The notes: generated by a model from the sequence alone, not told the origin. Shown: positions 29,314 to 38,203, numbered from the stretch's first letter. The stretch is 64,000 nt of DNA from Microbispora amethystogenes (GCF_016863015.1 NZ_BOOB01000027.1:124001-188000), one strand, 5' to 3'. Numbers and translations: made by a program.

Positions 29314-30808
29314 GCTTAGAGAAGGCGACATCCTGACCCGTCGTTACCTGCTCCAGGAGCGGTTGGCGACGGGCGGGATGTCGGTCATCTGGCGTGCCTT
29401 CGACCAGTCACTGCAGCGCATGGTCGCGATCAAGGTGCTGGACGGCTCGCTGGACGACGAAAACCCCGGCCGGGAACTCATGCGCAGGGAGGCCAGGGCC
29501 ACCGCCCGGCTGATCCATCCCGACGCGATCGAGGTCTACGACTACGGGGAGACGGTCACGAACGGCGGCAGGCTGGCGTCGTTCGTGGTCATGCGGTTGC
29601 TTGAGGGCCGGTCGCTGGCCGACCGGATCATGGAGGGCCCGCTGCCCTGGGCCGAGGCGACGCAGATCGCCGCCGGGCTGGCGCAGGTGCTGGCGGCGGC
29701 GCACGACCGGGGCATCGTCCACCGTGACGTCACCCCGGAGAACGTGCTGCTCGCCGCCGACGGGCCCAAGCTGCTCGACTTCGGCATCGCCGCCTTCATC
29801 GGCGAGACCGACGACCAGCTGGTGGCCGACTTCGGCACGCCTCCCTACGTCGCGCCCGAGCGGCTGAGGGGGACGACCGCCGATCCGGCGGTGGACGTCT
29901 ACGCCCTCGGCGTGCTGCTTTTCGAGATGCTGACCGGCCACCTGCCGTATCCCGAGAAGACCTGGGAGGCGATCGAGGCGGCGCGGCGGGACGGCCCGCC
30001 GCCGGTCCCCGAAGGGGTGCCCGGCCTGCCGCAGGAGGTCGCCGACCTGTGCCGGCGCTGCCTGTCCGGCGATCCCGTCGACCGGCCGAGCGCCCGCGCG
30101 GTCGCCGCGGCGCTGGCCGCAGTGCGCAAACCACCGGGGCCGCGAGGCGCGGGCTGGGGCGCCGCCGCCGTCGGAGCCGCGGCTCTCGGCGGCATTTTGT
30201 GGGTCTCCCAGTCGGGGGGCCAGGGCCTCGGCGCCGCCGTCGTGCTCAACCCGGCGATCGCGCAGCCGGCGCAGGCCACCCCCACGCCGTCGGCCGCGCT
30301 GGGTGAACCCGTGGCCGAACCGATGACCGAACCTCTGACCGAGGCCCGCCACACGGCGGGACCGGTCGCCCGGCACACCGCGAAGCCGGTGGCCGACCCC
30401 GCGCGCGCGCACGGGCCCACCCCCTCCCCCTCCGCGACGAAGACCAGGGTCAAGAGCCGGCACGGCGGCGACTCCGCCCAGCCGCGCGCGACGGTCACCC
30501 GCAAACCCGGTGTGACCACGCTGCCCCTGGCCACTCCCGCCCCCTACCTGGCGGTCGAGACCGCGGTGCGCCGGTTCACGCTGCTCGTGGACGGCGCCGA
30601 GGCCACCCATGACATCGACGACGACGTGGCGCTCGACCTCAAGCAGGTGCTGCGCAACGCGGTGGCGGCGGGACAGGGACTCACCGAGGTGCGGACCAAA
30701 CTGGAGGTCCGCTACGGCGAGGGACGGCTGCCGCTCGTGCTGAAGCAGGAGTTGCACCACGCGCTGGACGGTGTCGAGGCGGCCCTCGCCCGTTCTACTG
30801 GTACCTGA
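29300..30808 (+). CDS. Transmembrane Ser/Thr protein kinase
   Basis: PknB-like kinase of 502 residues. Seen: Gly loop RLATGGMSVIWRA, VAIKVL Lys, catalytic loop HRDVTPENV, DFGIA, and APERLRG, followed by a transmembrane segment near residue 290 (AVGAAALGGILWVS), a Pro/Thr-rich stretch, and an extracellular ~90-residue helical domain. The catalytic loop has Thr where HRDxKxxN kinases carry Lys, which may weaken activity. The GTG start overlaps the LacI gene by 14 nt with GGAACTGGTGG upstream, so the two are translated from one message. Confidence 0.92.
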   Translation: MNRPELREGDILTRRYLLQERLATGGMSVIWRAFDQSLQRMVAIKVLDGSLDDENPGRELMRREARATARLIHPDAIEVYDYGETVTNGGRLASFVVMRLLEGRSLADRIMEGPLPWAEATQIAAGLAQVLAAAHDRGIVHRDVTPENVLLAADGPKLLDFGIAAFIGETDDQLVADFGTPPYVAPERLRGTTADPAVDVYALGVLLFEMLTGHLPYPEKTWEAIEAARRDGPPPVPEGVPGLPQEVADLCRRCLSGDPVDRPSARAVAAALAAVRKPPGPRGAGWGAAAVGAAALGGILWVSQSGGQGLGAAVVLNPAIAQPAQATPTPSAALGEPVAEPMTEPLTEARHTAGPVARHTAKPVADPARAHGPTPSPSATKTRVKSRHGGDSAQPRATVTRKPGVTTLPLATPAPYLAVETAVRRFTLLVDGAEATHDIDDDVALDLKQVLRNAVAAGQGLTEVRTKLEVRYGEGRLPLVLKQELHHALDGVEAALARSTGT

Positions 30809-30810
30809 TT

Positions 30811-30824
30811 TGGGAGCGCTCCCA
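30811..30824 (+). promoter_or_regulatory. CebR-type operator 2
   Basis: A second perfect TGGGAGCGCTCCCA begins 2 nt after the kinase stop codon and 229 nt before mscL. It could control the downstream gene or act with operator 1, 2.5 kb away, in looped repression. The flanking base differs on one side (CCCAG instead of CCCAA). Confidence 0.8.
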
Positions 30825-30918
30825 GAACAACTTTCTGTTGTCGGCTGTCAAGTCCGGGGGTCGAGGCGCGTCCGTAAAGCCTCCTGACTCGGACCGAAAT
30901 AATCGTCTGTTTTCACCC

Positions 30919-30968
30919 GCCGGGCGGGGCGGCACCGCCCAATCGTGGGCGGTGCCGCCCCGCCCGGC
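30919..30968. terminator. Very strong hairpin between kinase and mscL
   Basis: A perfect 23-bp GC-rich stem with a 4-nt ATCG loop. No T-run follows. It may end the LacI-kinase transcript, or form an attenuator or mRNA-stabilising structure ahead of mscL. Confidence 0.7.
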
Positions 30969-31052
30969 CTGGCGACGAAAGTGTTTAGCACCGCCCCGGA
31001 CCCGCGTCAAGACCTTGAATAGCGGTGGTAAAACCGGATACCTCGTTTCCTC

Positions 31053-31481
31053 ATGAGCGGATTCAAGAAGTTCCTGATGCGGGGCAACCTGGTGGAGCTC
31101 GCCGTCGCCGTGGTCGTGGGCGCGACGTTCAGCGGGCTGATCCAGGCTCTCGTCAAGGACCTCATCACGCCCCTGATCGCGGCGATAACCGGAGGCAAGG
31201 AGCCCGACTTCTCCGGCTACACGTTCACCGTCAACGGCGCGGTGTTCAAGTACGGCGACTTCGTCAACAGCCTGCTGTCGTTCCTGATCGTCGCCGCGGT
31301 GGTCTACTGGCTGGTCGTCCTGCCGATGAGCCGCTTCCTGGCCCTCTTCGAGACCAAGAAGGAGGCCACCGAGAAGCAGTGCCCCGAGTGCCTGTCGGAC
31401 ATCCCCGTCGCCGCCCGGCGCTGCGCCTTCTGCACCGTCGAGCTGTCCACCGTCTCCGCGGCGGACAAGCCCCCCGCCTGA
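31053..31481 (+). CDS. mscL: Large-conductance mechanosensitive channel with zinc-ribbon-like tail
   Basis: Membrane safety valve opened by hypo-osmotic stress. The 142 residues show the MscL core: FKKFLMRGNLVELAVAVVVGATFSGLIQALV (the channel-lining helix begins at GNLVELAVAVVVG), the loop YGDFVNSLLSF, and the second helix LLSFLIVAAVVYWLVVLP. The C-terminus carries CPECLSDIPVAARRCAFC, a four-Cys rubredoxin/zinc-ribbon-like tail found in some actinobacterial MscL proteins. No clear ribosome-binding site is visible. Ended by a strong terminator. Confidence 0.95.
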   Translation: MSGFKKFLMRGNLVELAVAVVVGATFSGLIQALVKDLITPLIAAITGGKEPDFSGYTFTVNGAVFKYGDFVNSLLSFLIVAAVVYWLVVLPMSRFLALFETKKEATEKQCPECLSDIPVAARRCAFCTVELSTVSAADKPPA

Positions 31482-31499
31482 CCTCCGCCCCCTTGCCGG

Positions 31500-31524
31500 C
31501 CCCCGATGGAGTCTCCATCGGGGG
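31500..31524 (+). terminator. mscL terminator
   Basis: A perfect 11-bp stem (31500-31510 with 31514-31524) and 3-nt loop begins 19 nt after the mscL stop; the stem is extendable by a few flanking pairs. Confidence 0.75.
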
Positions 31525-31581
31525 TCGGCGTCCGTTCCGGCTCGCGCGCGGGAGATTTCTCTATCCTTATGATCTCTTAAC

Positions 31582-31613
31582 ATCTAGGTGTCTAAAGTAC
31601 TAGGAACCTAGAT
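31582..31613 (+). promoter_or_regulatory. Candidate operator of the GntR-ABC operon
   Basis: An inverted repeat ATCTAGG (31582-31588) / CCTAGAT (31607-31613), with a CTAAAGTACTAG core between, lies in an AT-rich stretch 10 nt before the regulator start. YtrA-type GntR proteins repress their own operon from such widely spaced palindromes. Confidence 0.6.
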
Positions 31614-31623
31614 AAATGGAGCT

Positions 31624-32019
31624 ATGGTGATCGAGTTCTACTTGGACGGCCGGTCCGGTGTCTCGCCCTACCTGCAGCTGGTCCAGCAGGTACGGCACGC
31701 GCTGCGGCTGGGCCTGCTACACGAAGGCGACCGGCTTCCGACCGTCAAGGACGTCGTGGCGCGGCTGGCGCTCAACCCCAACACCGTGCTCAAGGCCTAC
31801 CGGGAACTCGAACACGAGGGCCTGGTGGCCGCACGGCCGGGGATCGGGACGTTCGTCACCAGGACGCTGACCGACGCCTCCCTGGCCGCGCATGGCCGGC
31901 TGCGTGAGGACCTGCGGCGCTGGCTGGCCGCGGCGCGTCTGGCCGGCCTCGACGACGAGAGCATCGAGGCCCTGTTCATGACCACCTTCAGGAGCTCCTC
32001 TCAGGAGGACGTCGCATGA
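31624..32019 (+). CDS. GntR-family regulator, YtrA subfamily
   Basis: Short GntR repressor (131 residues): winged helix with PYLQLVQQVRHALRLGLLHEGDRLP and KDVVARLALNPNTVLKAYRELEHEGLVAARPGIGTFV, then only ~45 residues of helical dimerisation tail, the size typical of the YtrA group. These regulators sit at the head of ABC-transporter operons and respond to envelope stress or antibiotics. Its stop overlaps the ATP-binding gene start (ATGA). Confidence 0.93.
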   Translation: MVIEFYLDGRSGVSPYLQLVQQVRHALRLGLLHEGDRLPTVKDVVARLALNPNTVLKAYRELEHEGLVAARPGIGTFVTRTLTDASLAAHGRLREDLRRWLAAARLAGLDDESIEALFMTTFRSSSQEDVA

Positions 32020-32945
32020 TCAGGGGATTGGCCGGTCCGGTCTCGGAAGAGCCGATGACCACCGTCCTGCGGGCCCGGGGACTGGCCAGGAAGTACGGCA
32101 GGCGATGGGCGCTGAGAGACTGCACCCTCGACATCCCGGGCGGGCACGTCGTCGGGCTGGTGGGCCCCAACGGGGCGGGCAAGACCACGCTGCTGAAGCT
32201 GGCAGGCGGGCAGCTTCCGCCGACCGCGGGAGACATCACCGTGCTCGGCGGCCGTCCGGCCGGCGGGGCGGCGCAGCTGGCCAGGATCGGGTTCGTCGCC
32301 CAGGACACCCCCGTCTACGCGGGGCTGAGCGTCGCCGACCACCTGCGGCTGGGAGCTGGGCTCAACCCCCGCTGGGACGCCGCTCTCGCACGAGAACGCG
32401 TCGAACGGCTCGGCCTCGATCCCGCGCACCGGGCGGGCAGGCTGTCGGGAGGCCAGCGGGCCCAACTCGCCCTCACCCTGGGCCTGGCCAAGCGGCCCGA
32501 ACTGCTGATCCTGGACGAGCCGGTCGCCGCGCTGGACCCCCTGGCCCGCCGCGAGTTCCTGCAGGGCCTCATGGAGGCCGTCGCCGAGCACGAGTTCAGC
32601 GTGGTGCTGTCCTCCCACCTCGTCTCCGACCTGGAACGGACATGTGACTACCTGATCGTGCTGGTCGACTCACGCGTCCAGCTCGCGGGACAGGTGGACG
32701 ACCTGCTGGCCACGCATCACCGGCTCACCGGCCCGCGACGCGACCCCGACCGGCTCCCGGCCGGCCAGCACGTCGTCTCCGCCAGCCACACCGACCGGCA
32801 GAGCACGTTCGTCATCCGCACCGAGGACCCGATCCACGACCCCGCCTGGACCGTCAGCCGGCTCACCCTGGAGGACCTCGTCCTGGCCTACATGGAAGGG
32901 CCGGCTCCCGCCAAGGGGCGCCCGGTCCTGGAGGTGCGGCGATGA
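32016..32945 (+). CDS. ABC transporter ATP-binding protein
   Basis: Exporter-type ATPase of 309 residues. Seen: Walker A GPNGAGKTTLLKL, Q-loop FVAQDTPVY, signature LSGGQRAQLAL, Walker B LLILDEPVAALDP and switch SSHLVSDLE. A ~70-residue C-terminal extension follows, as in YtrB/BcrA-type exporters. The start at 32016 overlaps the regulator stop and is served by AGGAGG at 32002-32008. It pairs with the permease encoded next. Confidence 0.94.
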   Translation: MIRGLAGPVSEEPMTTVLRARGLARKYGRRWALRDCTLDIPGGHVVGLVGPNGAGKTTLLKLAGGQLPPTAGDITVLGGRPAGGAAQLARIGFVAQDTPVYAGLSVADHLRLGAGLNPRWDAALARERVERLGLDPAHRAGRLSGGQRAQLALTLGLAKRPELLILDEPVAALDPLARREFLQGLMEAVAEHEFSVVLSSHLVSDLERTCDYLIVLVDSRVQLAGQVDDLLATHHRLTGPRRDPDRLPAGQHVVSASHTDRQSTFVIRTEDPIHDPAWTVSRLTLEDLVLAYMEGPAPAKGRPVLEVRR

Positions 32946-34000
32946 TCTGGCTGACCTGGCGCCAGTTGCGCGGCGCGGCCGTGACGACCGCCGCCGCGCT
33001 CGTCGTGCTCGCCGTCGTCCTGGCGCTCACCGGGCCGGGGATGGCCTCCGCCTACTCCACCGGCATCACCGCCTGCGTCCGGGACGGCGGCTGCCCGCAC
33101 TTCTTCGACCGGTTCTTCGACGACTACGAGGCTCCCTTCCAGGCCACCACCGTCATCGTGCTGGTTCTTCCCGCCCTGATCGGTCTCTTCTGGGGCGCGC
33201 CGCTGGTCACCCGCGAGCTGGAGGCCGGCACCCACCTGCTGGTGTGGAACCAGAGCATCACCCGCACCCGCTGGCTGGCCGTCAAACTCACGGTCGTCGG
33301 CGGGGCCGCCGTGGCCGCGGCCGGGCTGTGCAGTCTCGCGGTGACCTGGTGGTCCGCTCCTCTGGACAGGTCCGCCGCGCCGGGCTTCACGCTCATGGAT
33401 CCCCTGGTGTTCGGCGCGCGCGGCGTCGTCCCCATGGCCTACGCGGCATTCGCGTTCGCCCTTGGCGTGACCGCCGGGCTGGTCGTCAGGCGTACCCTGC
33501 CCGCCATGGCCGTCACCCTGGCCGTCTTCGCGGTGGTCCAGATCGTCATGCCGTTGACGGTCCGGCCCCACCTCCTGCCTCCGGTCACCTCGTCGTTCCA
33601 GCTCGGCCCGGAGAACGTGGACTCGTTCGGCAAGTCGAACGACGAGGAGTTTCCCCGGGTGGTCCTGCAATCGGCGCTCCCCGGGCACACCGGCGCCTGG
33701 GTGCTGTCCAGCCGCCTCGCCGACCCGTCCGGGCGCGTGACCGCCCCCGACGGCGTCCCCGCCGCCGTACGCGTGTCCATGACCTCCGGGCCGTGCGCGC
33801 CGTCCCCGCAGGCGCGGGAGGGAGCCGGGGGCATGGACGCGTGCCTCGCCGAGCTCAACCGGCTCGGCTACCGGCAACTGGCGGTCTACCAGCCGTTCGA
33901 GCGGTTCTGGCCGTTGCAGTGGATCGAGACCGGCGCCTACGCCCTGCTCACCCTCGCCCTCACGGCGCTCTGTTTCCAGTGGATCAGGAGGCGTCCGTGA
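32942..34000 (+). CDS. ABC transporter permease
   Basis: Membrane subunit of 352 residues with about six hydrophobic segments (for example TTAAALVVLAVVLALTGPG, VIVLVLPALIGLFWGAPLV, MAVTLAVFAVVQIVMPLTV, ALLTLALTALCFQWI) and the EAGTHLLVWNQSITRTRWLA loop typical of ABC-2-like transporters. A large extracytoplasmic loop lies between the last two segments. Coupled to the ATPase gene by ATGA overlap and to the peptidase gene by GTGA overlap. Confidence 0.88.
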   Translation: MIWLTWRQLRGAAVTTAAALVVLAVVLALTGPGMASAYSTGITACVRDGGCPHFFDRFFDDYEAPFQATTVIVLVLPALIGLFWGAPLVTRELEAGTHLLVWNQSITRTRWLAVKLTVVGGAAVAAAGLCSLAVTWWSAPLDRSAAPGFTLMDPLVFGARGVVPMAYAAFAFALGVTAGLVVRRTLPAMAVTLAVFAVVQIVMPLTVRPHLLPPVTSSFQLGPENVDSFGKSNDEEFPRVVLQSALPGHTGAWVLSSRLADPSGRVTAPDGVPAAVRVSMTSGPCAPSPQAREGAGGMDACLAELNRLGYRQLAVYQPFERFWPLQWIETGAYALLTLALTALCFQWIRRRP

Positions 34001-35433
34001 CGGCCGCCCGGGCGCTGGCGGCCGGCATGCTCCTCCTCCTGACGGTCGCCTGCGCGGCACAGACCCCGCCGCGCACCGAGCCCGGCGCCACGGCCACCGG
34101 TGGTCCGGCCGTATGCGCCGAGCCCCGGGGCAATCCGCCGCCGGAGACGCCCACCACGATCGACGTCGTCGAGCAGGCGTACTTCTGCGTCCTCGCCGGC
34201 TACTACAGCGGGGCGAAGCTGGACGACCGCTCCCTGCTGACCGCGGGATTCGCTGCCTTCGTCCAGGAGCTCAACCGCAGCGGGCGCGACTCGCCCGAGG
34301 CCGGCGTGCCGGCGTTCACGGGTGACCGCAAGGCCGACTGGACCGCGTTCGAGGCGGTCTACCGGCGGGTCACCGACCGGCTGCCGGACGACGCCCGCCT
34401 CAGGGAGAGGTTGGCCGAGGCCACGCTGCAGGCCATCGTGACCGCTCTGGGCGACGACCACGCCCGCTGGGAGCACGGAGGCCGGCGCCCGCCGGACTCC
34501 TACGACGACGACCAGTACGGCCTGGGCATGCGGGCCAGCGCCGGCCCCCAGGTGAGCGTCAACCCCGGGACCGCCCTGCCCCCGCTGTTCGTGACCGGCG
34601 TCCTGGGCGGACCGGCGAAGGCCGCCGGGCTCCGGCCGGGCGACGTCATCGAAGCCGTCGACGGATCGGCGCCCTTCGTCGGCCAGACGGTCACCCCGGC
34701 CGCCGTCGCCGCGCTGTACCCGCGATACCCCGAAGACGGGCCGGTACGGCTCCGATTGCTGCGGCAGAAGACCGGCCGGCGCTGGACCGTGACGCTGAAG
34801 CCGGGTCTCTTCCGGCCCGATCCGGCCACGACGCAGGTGGTGACGTCCGCACTGCTGGGGAACGGCGTCGCCTACGTACGGCTGAGCGCCTTCGCGCCCG
34901 ACGTCGCGGACCGGGTGTTCAGGACGATCTCCAGGATGAGGGCCGGTCACCCGCTCACCGGTGTCGTGCTGGACGTACGCGGCAACGGCGGCGGCAGTCC
35001 CGACGAGGCGAACAGGCTGCTGGGCGGGTTCGCCCACGGCAAGGTCACCGCGTACCAGTGCGCGGTGGACGGCAGGTGCGAGTCCATGAGGACCGACGAC
35101 AGCGTGGCGCTGCTCGGCCTGCCACTGGTGGTGCTCACCGACCGCGGCTGCGCCTCGGCCTGTGAGCACTTCAGCTCCGCCGTCAAGGACCTGCGCCTCG
35201 GCCGGCTGGTCGGGACGCGGACCGCCGGCGCCGTCTCCGGCCCGGCGCGGGCGTATCTCCTCGCGAACAACACCATTCTGTCGTTCCCGGCGACGCGTCA
35301 CCTGGCCCCCGGCCGCGAGGTGATCGACCGGGTCGGCGTCGCACCCGACCACCACGTGCCGCCGACCCCCGCGGACGCCGCCGCCGGGCGCGACCCCGCT
35401 CTGGACAAGGCCCTGGCCCTGCTGCACGGGTGA
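33997..35433 (+). CDS. S41-family (C-terminal processing-type) peptidase lipoprotein
   Basis: A 478-residue exported peptidase. Seen: signal peptide with Cys at LLLLTVACAA (candidate lipobox, weak), a PDZ domain around FVTGVLGGPAKAAGLRPGDVIEAVDG, and an S41 core with GVVLDVRGNGGGSPDEANRL and the nucleophile region VLTDRGCASACEHFSSAVKD. The GTG start overlaps the permease stop and has AGGAGGCGTCC. Membership in the GntR-ABC operon suggests a role in envelope processing or in handling a secreted peptide. Confidence 0.88.
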   Translation: MTAARALAAGMLLLLTVACAAQTPPRTEPGATATGGPAVCAEPRGNPPPETPTTIDVVEQAYFCVLAGYYSGAKLDDRSLLTAGFAAFVQELNRSGRDSPEAGVPAFTGDRKADWTAFEAVYRRVTDRLPDDARLRERLAEATLQAIVTALGDDHARWEHGGRRPPDSYDDDQYGLGMRASAGPQVSVNPGTALPPLFVTGVLGGPAKAAGLRPGDVIEAVDGSAPFVGQTVTPAAVAALYPRYPEDGPVRLRLLRQKTGRRWTVTLKPGLFRPDPATTQVVTSALLGNGVAYVRLSAFAPDVADRVFRTISRMRAGHPLTGVVLDVRGNGGGSPDEANRLLGGFAHGKVTAYQCAVDGRCESMRTDDSVALLGLPLVVLTDRGCASACEHFSSAVKDLRLGRLVGTRTAGAVSGPARAYLLANNTILSFPATRHLAPGREVIDRVGVAPDHHVPPTPADAAAGRDPALDKALALLHG

Positions 35434-35474
35434 CGCGCTCGTCTCCCGCCATGTCCTGAAAGGACGGATGCTTC

Positions 35475-36719
35475 ATGAGTCATGCCGTCAGATCGGCGCC
35501 GGTCCCGCGCGGTGGCCTGCCGGCCGCCTCCGGACTGGTCGCCTTCTCCATGACCGCTCTCTCCCTGACCGCCTTGTCCCTGACCGGCTGCTCCACGCCC
35601 GCCCTCCCCCGGTCCGTCCCGGCCGCCGCGTCCGCCCGCCCGTCCGCCACCGGTGTCCCGGTCATTCCCGCGCCGACCGCCGGCGGGCGGCCCGTCGGGA
35701 CCACCACCCTGTATCTGAAGGACGCCTCCCGCCCCGACCCGTGGGTGCCGGAGGCGGAGGCCAGGGAGCTCATGGTCACCCTGTGGTACCCGACGCGGGC
35801 GAGCGGGGGCCGGCGGGCCCCGTACATGACCGCGAAGGAGTCGGAGCTCACGCTGAGGGGCAAGAAGGTGACCGGCGTGCCGTACGACCTGCTGAGCAGG
35901 ACGCGCACCAACGCCTACCAGGACGCGGAACCGGCGGGGCGCAGGGCGGGCCTGCCCCTGGTCGTGCTCTCCCCGGGTTTCACCATGCCCCGCGGCACGC
36001 TCACGGCGCTCGCCGAGGAGCTGGCCGCCGGTGGGTACGTGGTGGCCGGCGTCGACCATGCCTACGAGAACTACGCGACGACCTTCCCGGGCGGGCGGGT
36101 CGCCGAGTGCGTCGCCTGCGACAGCGACGGCGACCCCGGTTTCGGCACGAAAGCGGTCGGGGTCAGAGCGGCCGACGTGTCCTTCGTGCTCGACCGGCTC
36201 ACCGGGCGGGGCGCCAGGTGGGAGGGCTCCGCGCTGATCGACGCGTCCAGGATCGCGATGGTCGGCCACTCCATCGGCGGGGCGAGCGCCGTGGCGGCCA
36301 TGCTGAAGGACCCCCGGATACGCGGCGGGATCGACATGGACGGCACCACGTACGCCCGGATCCCGAAGCGCGGCCTGTCGCGGCCGTTCATGTTCATGGG
36401 GTCGGCGGGCCACGCGCCCGGAGGCCGCGACAACTCCTGGGACCGCGACTGGAGACTCCTGACCGGATGGAAGCGCTGGGTCGTGCTCCCCGGCGCGGAT
36501 CACCAGTCCTTCACCGACGTTCCGCTCCTGGCGGGCGCTCTCGGCCTCGGCGTCCCGGGGACAGTGTCCGCGGCCCGCGGCGCCGAGATCACCCGCGCGT
36601 ACGTCCGCGCCTTCCTCGACCTGCACCTGCGCGGCGAGCCGCGGCCTCTCCTGGACAAGCCCTCGTCCCGCTACCCCGAGGCCGAGCTGTGCGCCCCGGA
36701 ACGCAAGACCTGCGAATAG
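35475..36719 (+). CDS. Secreted alpha/beta hydrolase, PAF-acetylhydrolase/lipase-like
   Basis: A 414-residue exported hydrolase. Seen: hydrophobic signal with lipobox-like SLTGCS, then an alpha/beta-hydrolase with oxyanion strand LVVLSPGFTMPRG, nucleophile elbow VGHSIGGASA, DMDGTTYARIP carrying the candidate acid, and catalytic His in LPGADHQSFTD. This set matches the platelet-activating factor acetylhydrolase isoform II/Streptomyces lipase group. AAAGGA lies upstream of the ATG. It follows the peptidase by 41 nt and may belong to the same operon. Confidence 0.88.
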   Translation: MSHAVRSAPVPRGGLPAASGLVAFSMTALSLTALSLTGCSTPALPRSVPAAASARPSATGVPVIPAPTAGGRPVGTTTLYLKDASRPDPWVPEAEARELMVTLWYPTRASGGRRAPYMTAKESELTLRGKKVTGVPYDLLSRTRTNAYQDAEPAGRRAGLPLVVLSPGFTMPRGTLTALAEELAAGGYVVAGVDHAYENYATTFPGGRVAECVACDSDGDPGFGTKAVGVRAADVSFVLDRLTGRGARWEGSALIDASRIAMVGHSIGGASAVAAMLKDPRIRGGIDMDGTTYARIPKRGLSRPFMFMGSAGHAPGGRDNSWDRDWRLLTGWKRWVVLPGADHQSFTDVPLLAGALGLGVPGTVSAARGAEITRAYVRAFLDLHLRGEPRPLLDKPSSRYPEAELCAPERKTCE

Positions 36720-36761
36720 GCGGATGTGGCCCGGGTTCCGTCCCCAGCCGGAACCGCTCTC

Positions 36762-37297
36762 TCAAAGGGCCTCCTCCGTGATCCAGACGGCGGTGTCGCG
36801 CTGGCCAGCACCACCGAGCCCCGGACCGGGAACGGCACCGGCTCCGCGCCGAAGTTCACCACGCAGACCAGGCCGGAGTCGCGACGGAAGGCGATCACGT
36901 CGTTCCCGGCCGGCAGCCAGGTCATCGCGCCCTCCCCGAGCAGCTCACGCCGCAGGTGCAGGGCGGAGCGGTACAGGCACAGCATGGAGCCGGGGTCGCG
37001 CTGCTGGGCCTCGACGGTGAGGTCGCGCCATCCGGCCGGCTGGGGCAGCCACGGCTCGCCCGTGCCGTATCCGAACGGAGGTTCGGTGCCCGACCACGGC
37101 AGCGGCACGCGGCATCCGTCGCGTCCCGGGTCGGTGTGACCCGACCGGGCCCAGATCAGGTCCTCGCGCAAGTCGTCCGGAATATCCTCGACCTCCCACA
37201 GGCCGAGCTCCTCCCCCTGGTAGACGTAGACGCTGCCCGGCAGGGCCATGGCCAGCAGGGCAGGCGACGGTCCGGCGTAGCCGTGAGACCGCCGCGG
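36762..37297 (-). pseudogene. Remnant of a GH13 alpha-glucosidase
   Basis: The C-terminal quarter of a GH13 alpha-glucosidase/oligo-1,6-glucosidase survives: LPGSVYVYQGEELGLWEVED, then the conserved DPGRDGCRVPLPW and SMLCLYRSALHLRREL. The barrel and N-terminus are missing, with TAA at 37298-37300 closing the frame upstream. Near the 3' end the frame moves from VVLAS to DTAVWITEEAL and TGA (36762), showing a small deletion with frameshift. Both ends are therefore damaged. Without the frameshift the reading frame would run on into unrelated sequence. Confidence 0.8.
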
Positions 37298-37546
37298 TTA
37301 GACCATCGCATGGAAGTCGGCAGCACCGCGACAACAGACAATTCGAGCTCAGTCGAGGCTATGTCACCAAGCCTCCGCCGCCATTGACAAAGAGTCACAA
37401 TTGTGTTCACAGTGCACATAAGCATCGACTCCGCTCCGCGATTATGGCGCAACACTCCGCAATTCCTCTCGATACCCTTGATTATCCGTGGAAGGTCAGT
37501 TTAAGCTCACAAAGCAGGGTAATCGGATGCACAGGGAGCAACCTTG

Positions 37547-37876
37547 ATGAAGCGCATCGGAGCAATTGCCGCCACCCTACTTCTATCTTTCTTCCTAGCA
37601 CCGAGTGCCAATGCCGTGCCCACGCAGGTAATCCTCTACTACAGCACCAGCAGTAGCGCCATCAGCATCACCTATTCCTGCGCCGCGGGATACCACGTGA
37701 ACCCTCCCCAGCCCGTGGTCAGGCTTTACAGCGCCTGCGAGAGGCGTGTTTATCTGAATCAGTATTCCGATGGTTCGGGGTGGGCATACTGCGTGAATCC
37801 GTGGACCGCGTCCTCGATCCCCGCCGGTTATCAGTACCCCGGCAGAGTCGCAGTGGGCGCGGTCGCCGTCTGCTGA
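37547..37876 (+). CDS. Small secreted Cys-containing protein
   Basis: A 109-residue protein with Sec signal peptide (KRIGAIAATLLLSFFLAPSANA, cleavage likely after ANA). The mature ~85 residues contain four Cys and many Tyr/Ser (ITYSCAAGYHVNPPQ, YSACERRVYLNQY, WAYCVNPW), suggesting a small disulfide-stabilised beta domain. Family unknown. The ATG at 37547 has AGGGAG upstream; a TTG one codon earlier is possible. It is lower in GC than the housekeeping genes and sits in a decayed region, hinting at acquisition. Confidence 0.72.
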   Translation: MKRIGAIAATLLLSFFLAPSANAVPTQVILYYSTSSSAISITYSCAAGYHVNPPQPVVRLYSACERRVYLNQYSDGSGWAYCVNPWTASSIPAGYQYPGRVAVGAVAVC

Positions 37877-38203
37877 CCACACCAAAACGAGTCGATAGCC
37901 ACTATGATCGGCGCCTTCTATGTGCAGGGCATTTAGACCGCACAGGCCTCAAGACGTTTAATCAACCGGAATGATCAGTTCCCAGTACGATCAAGTAGAA
38001 AACCGTAGACTTCGAAGGCAGGCACCGTGCCGTGCCCACATATCGCCACCGTGGGCGTACATCGATGAGTAGTTTTTATCCTGATCTTGCTGGTCGGGAT
38101 GGGCGGAGGAACCCGAAAGTTGAGGGAGAATTAAGGTTCCCGGTAAGACAGCAGTCTGTCAAGTTGCTCGCTGCCCTCGCCGACCGGAATTACCGCTACT
38201 CGT
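37877..38203. other. Gene-free 327-bp stretch
   Basis: No credible gene is seen. Composition is more AT-rich than average. The right end merges into the IS5-like transposase relic, so part may be eroded IS sequence too degraded to recognise. Confidence 0.5.
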
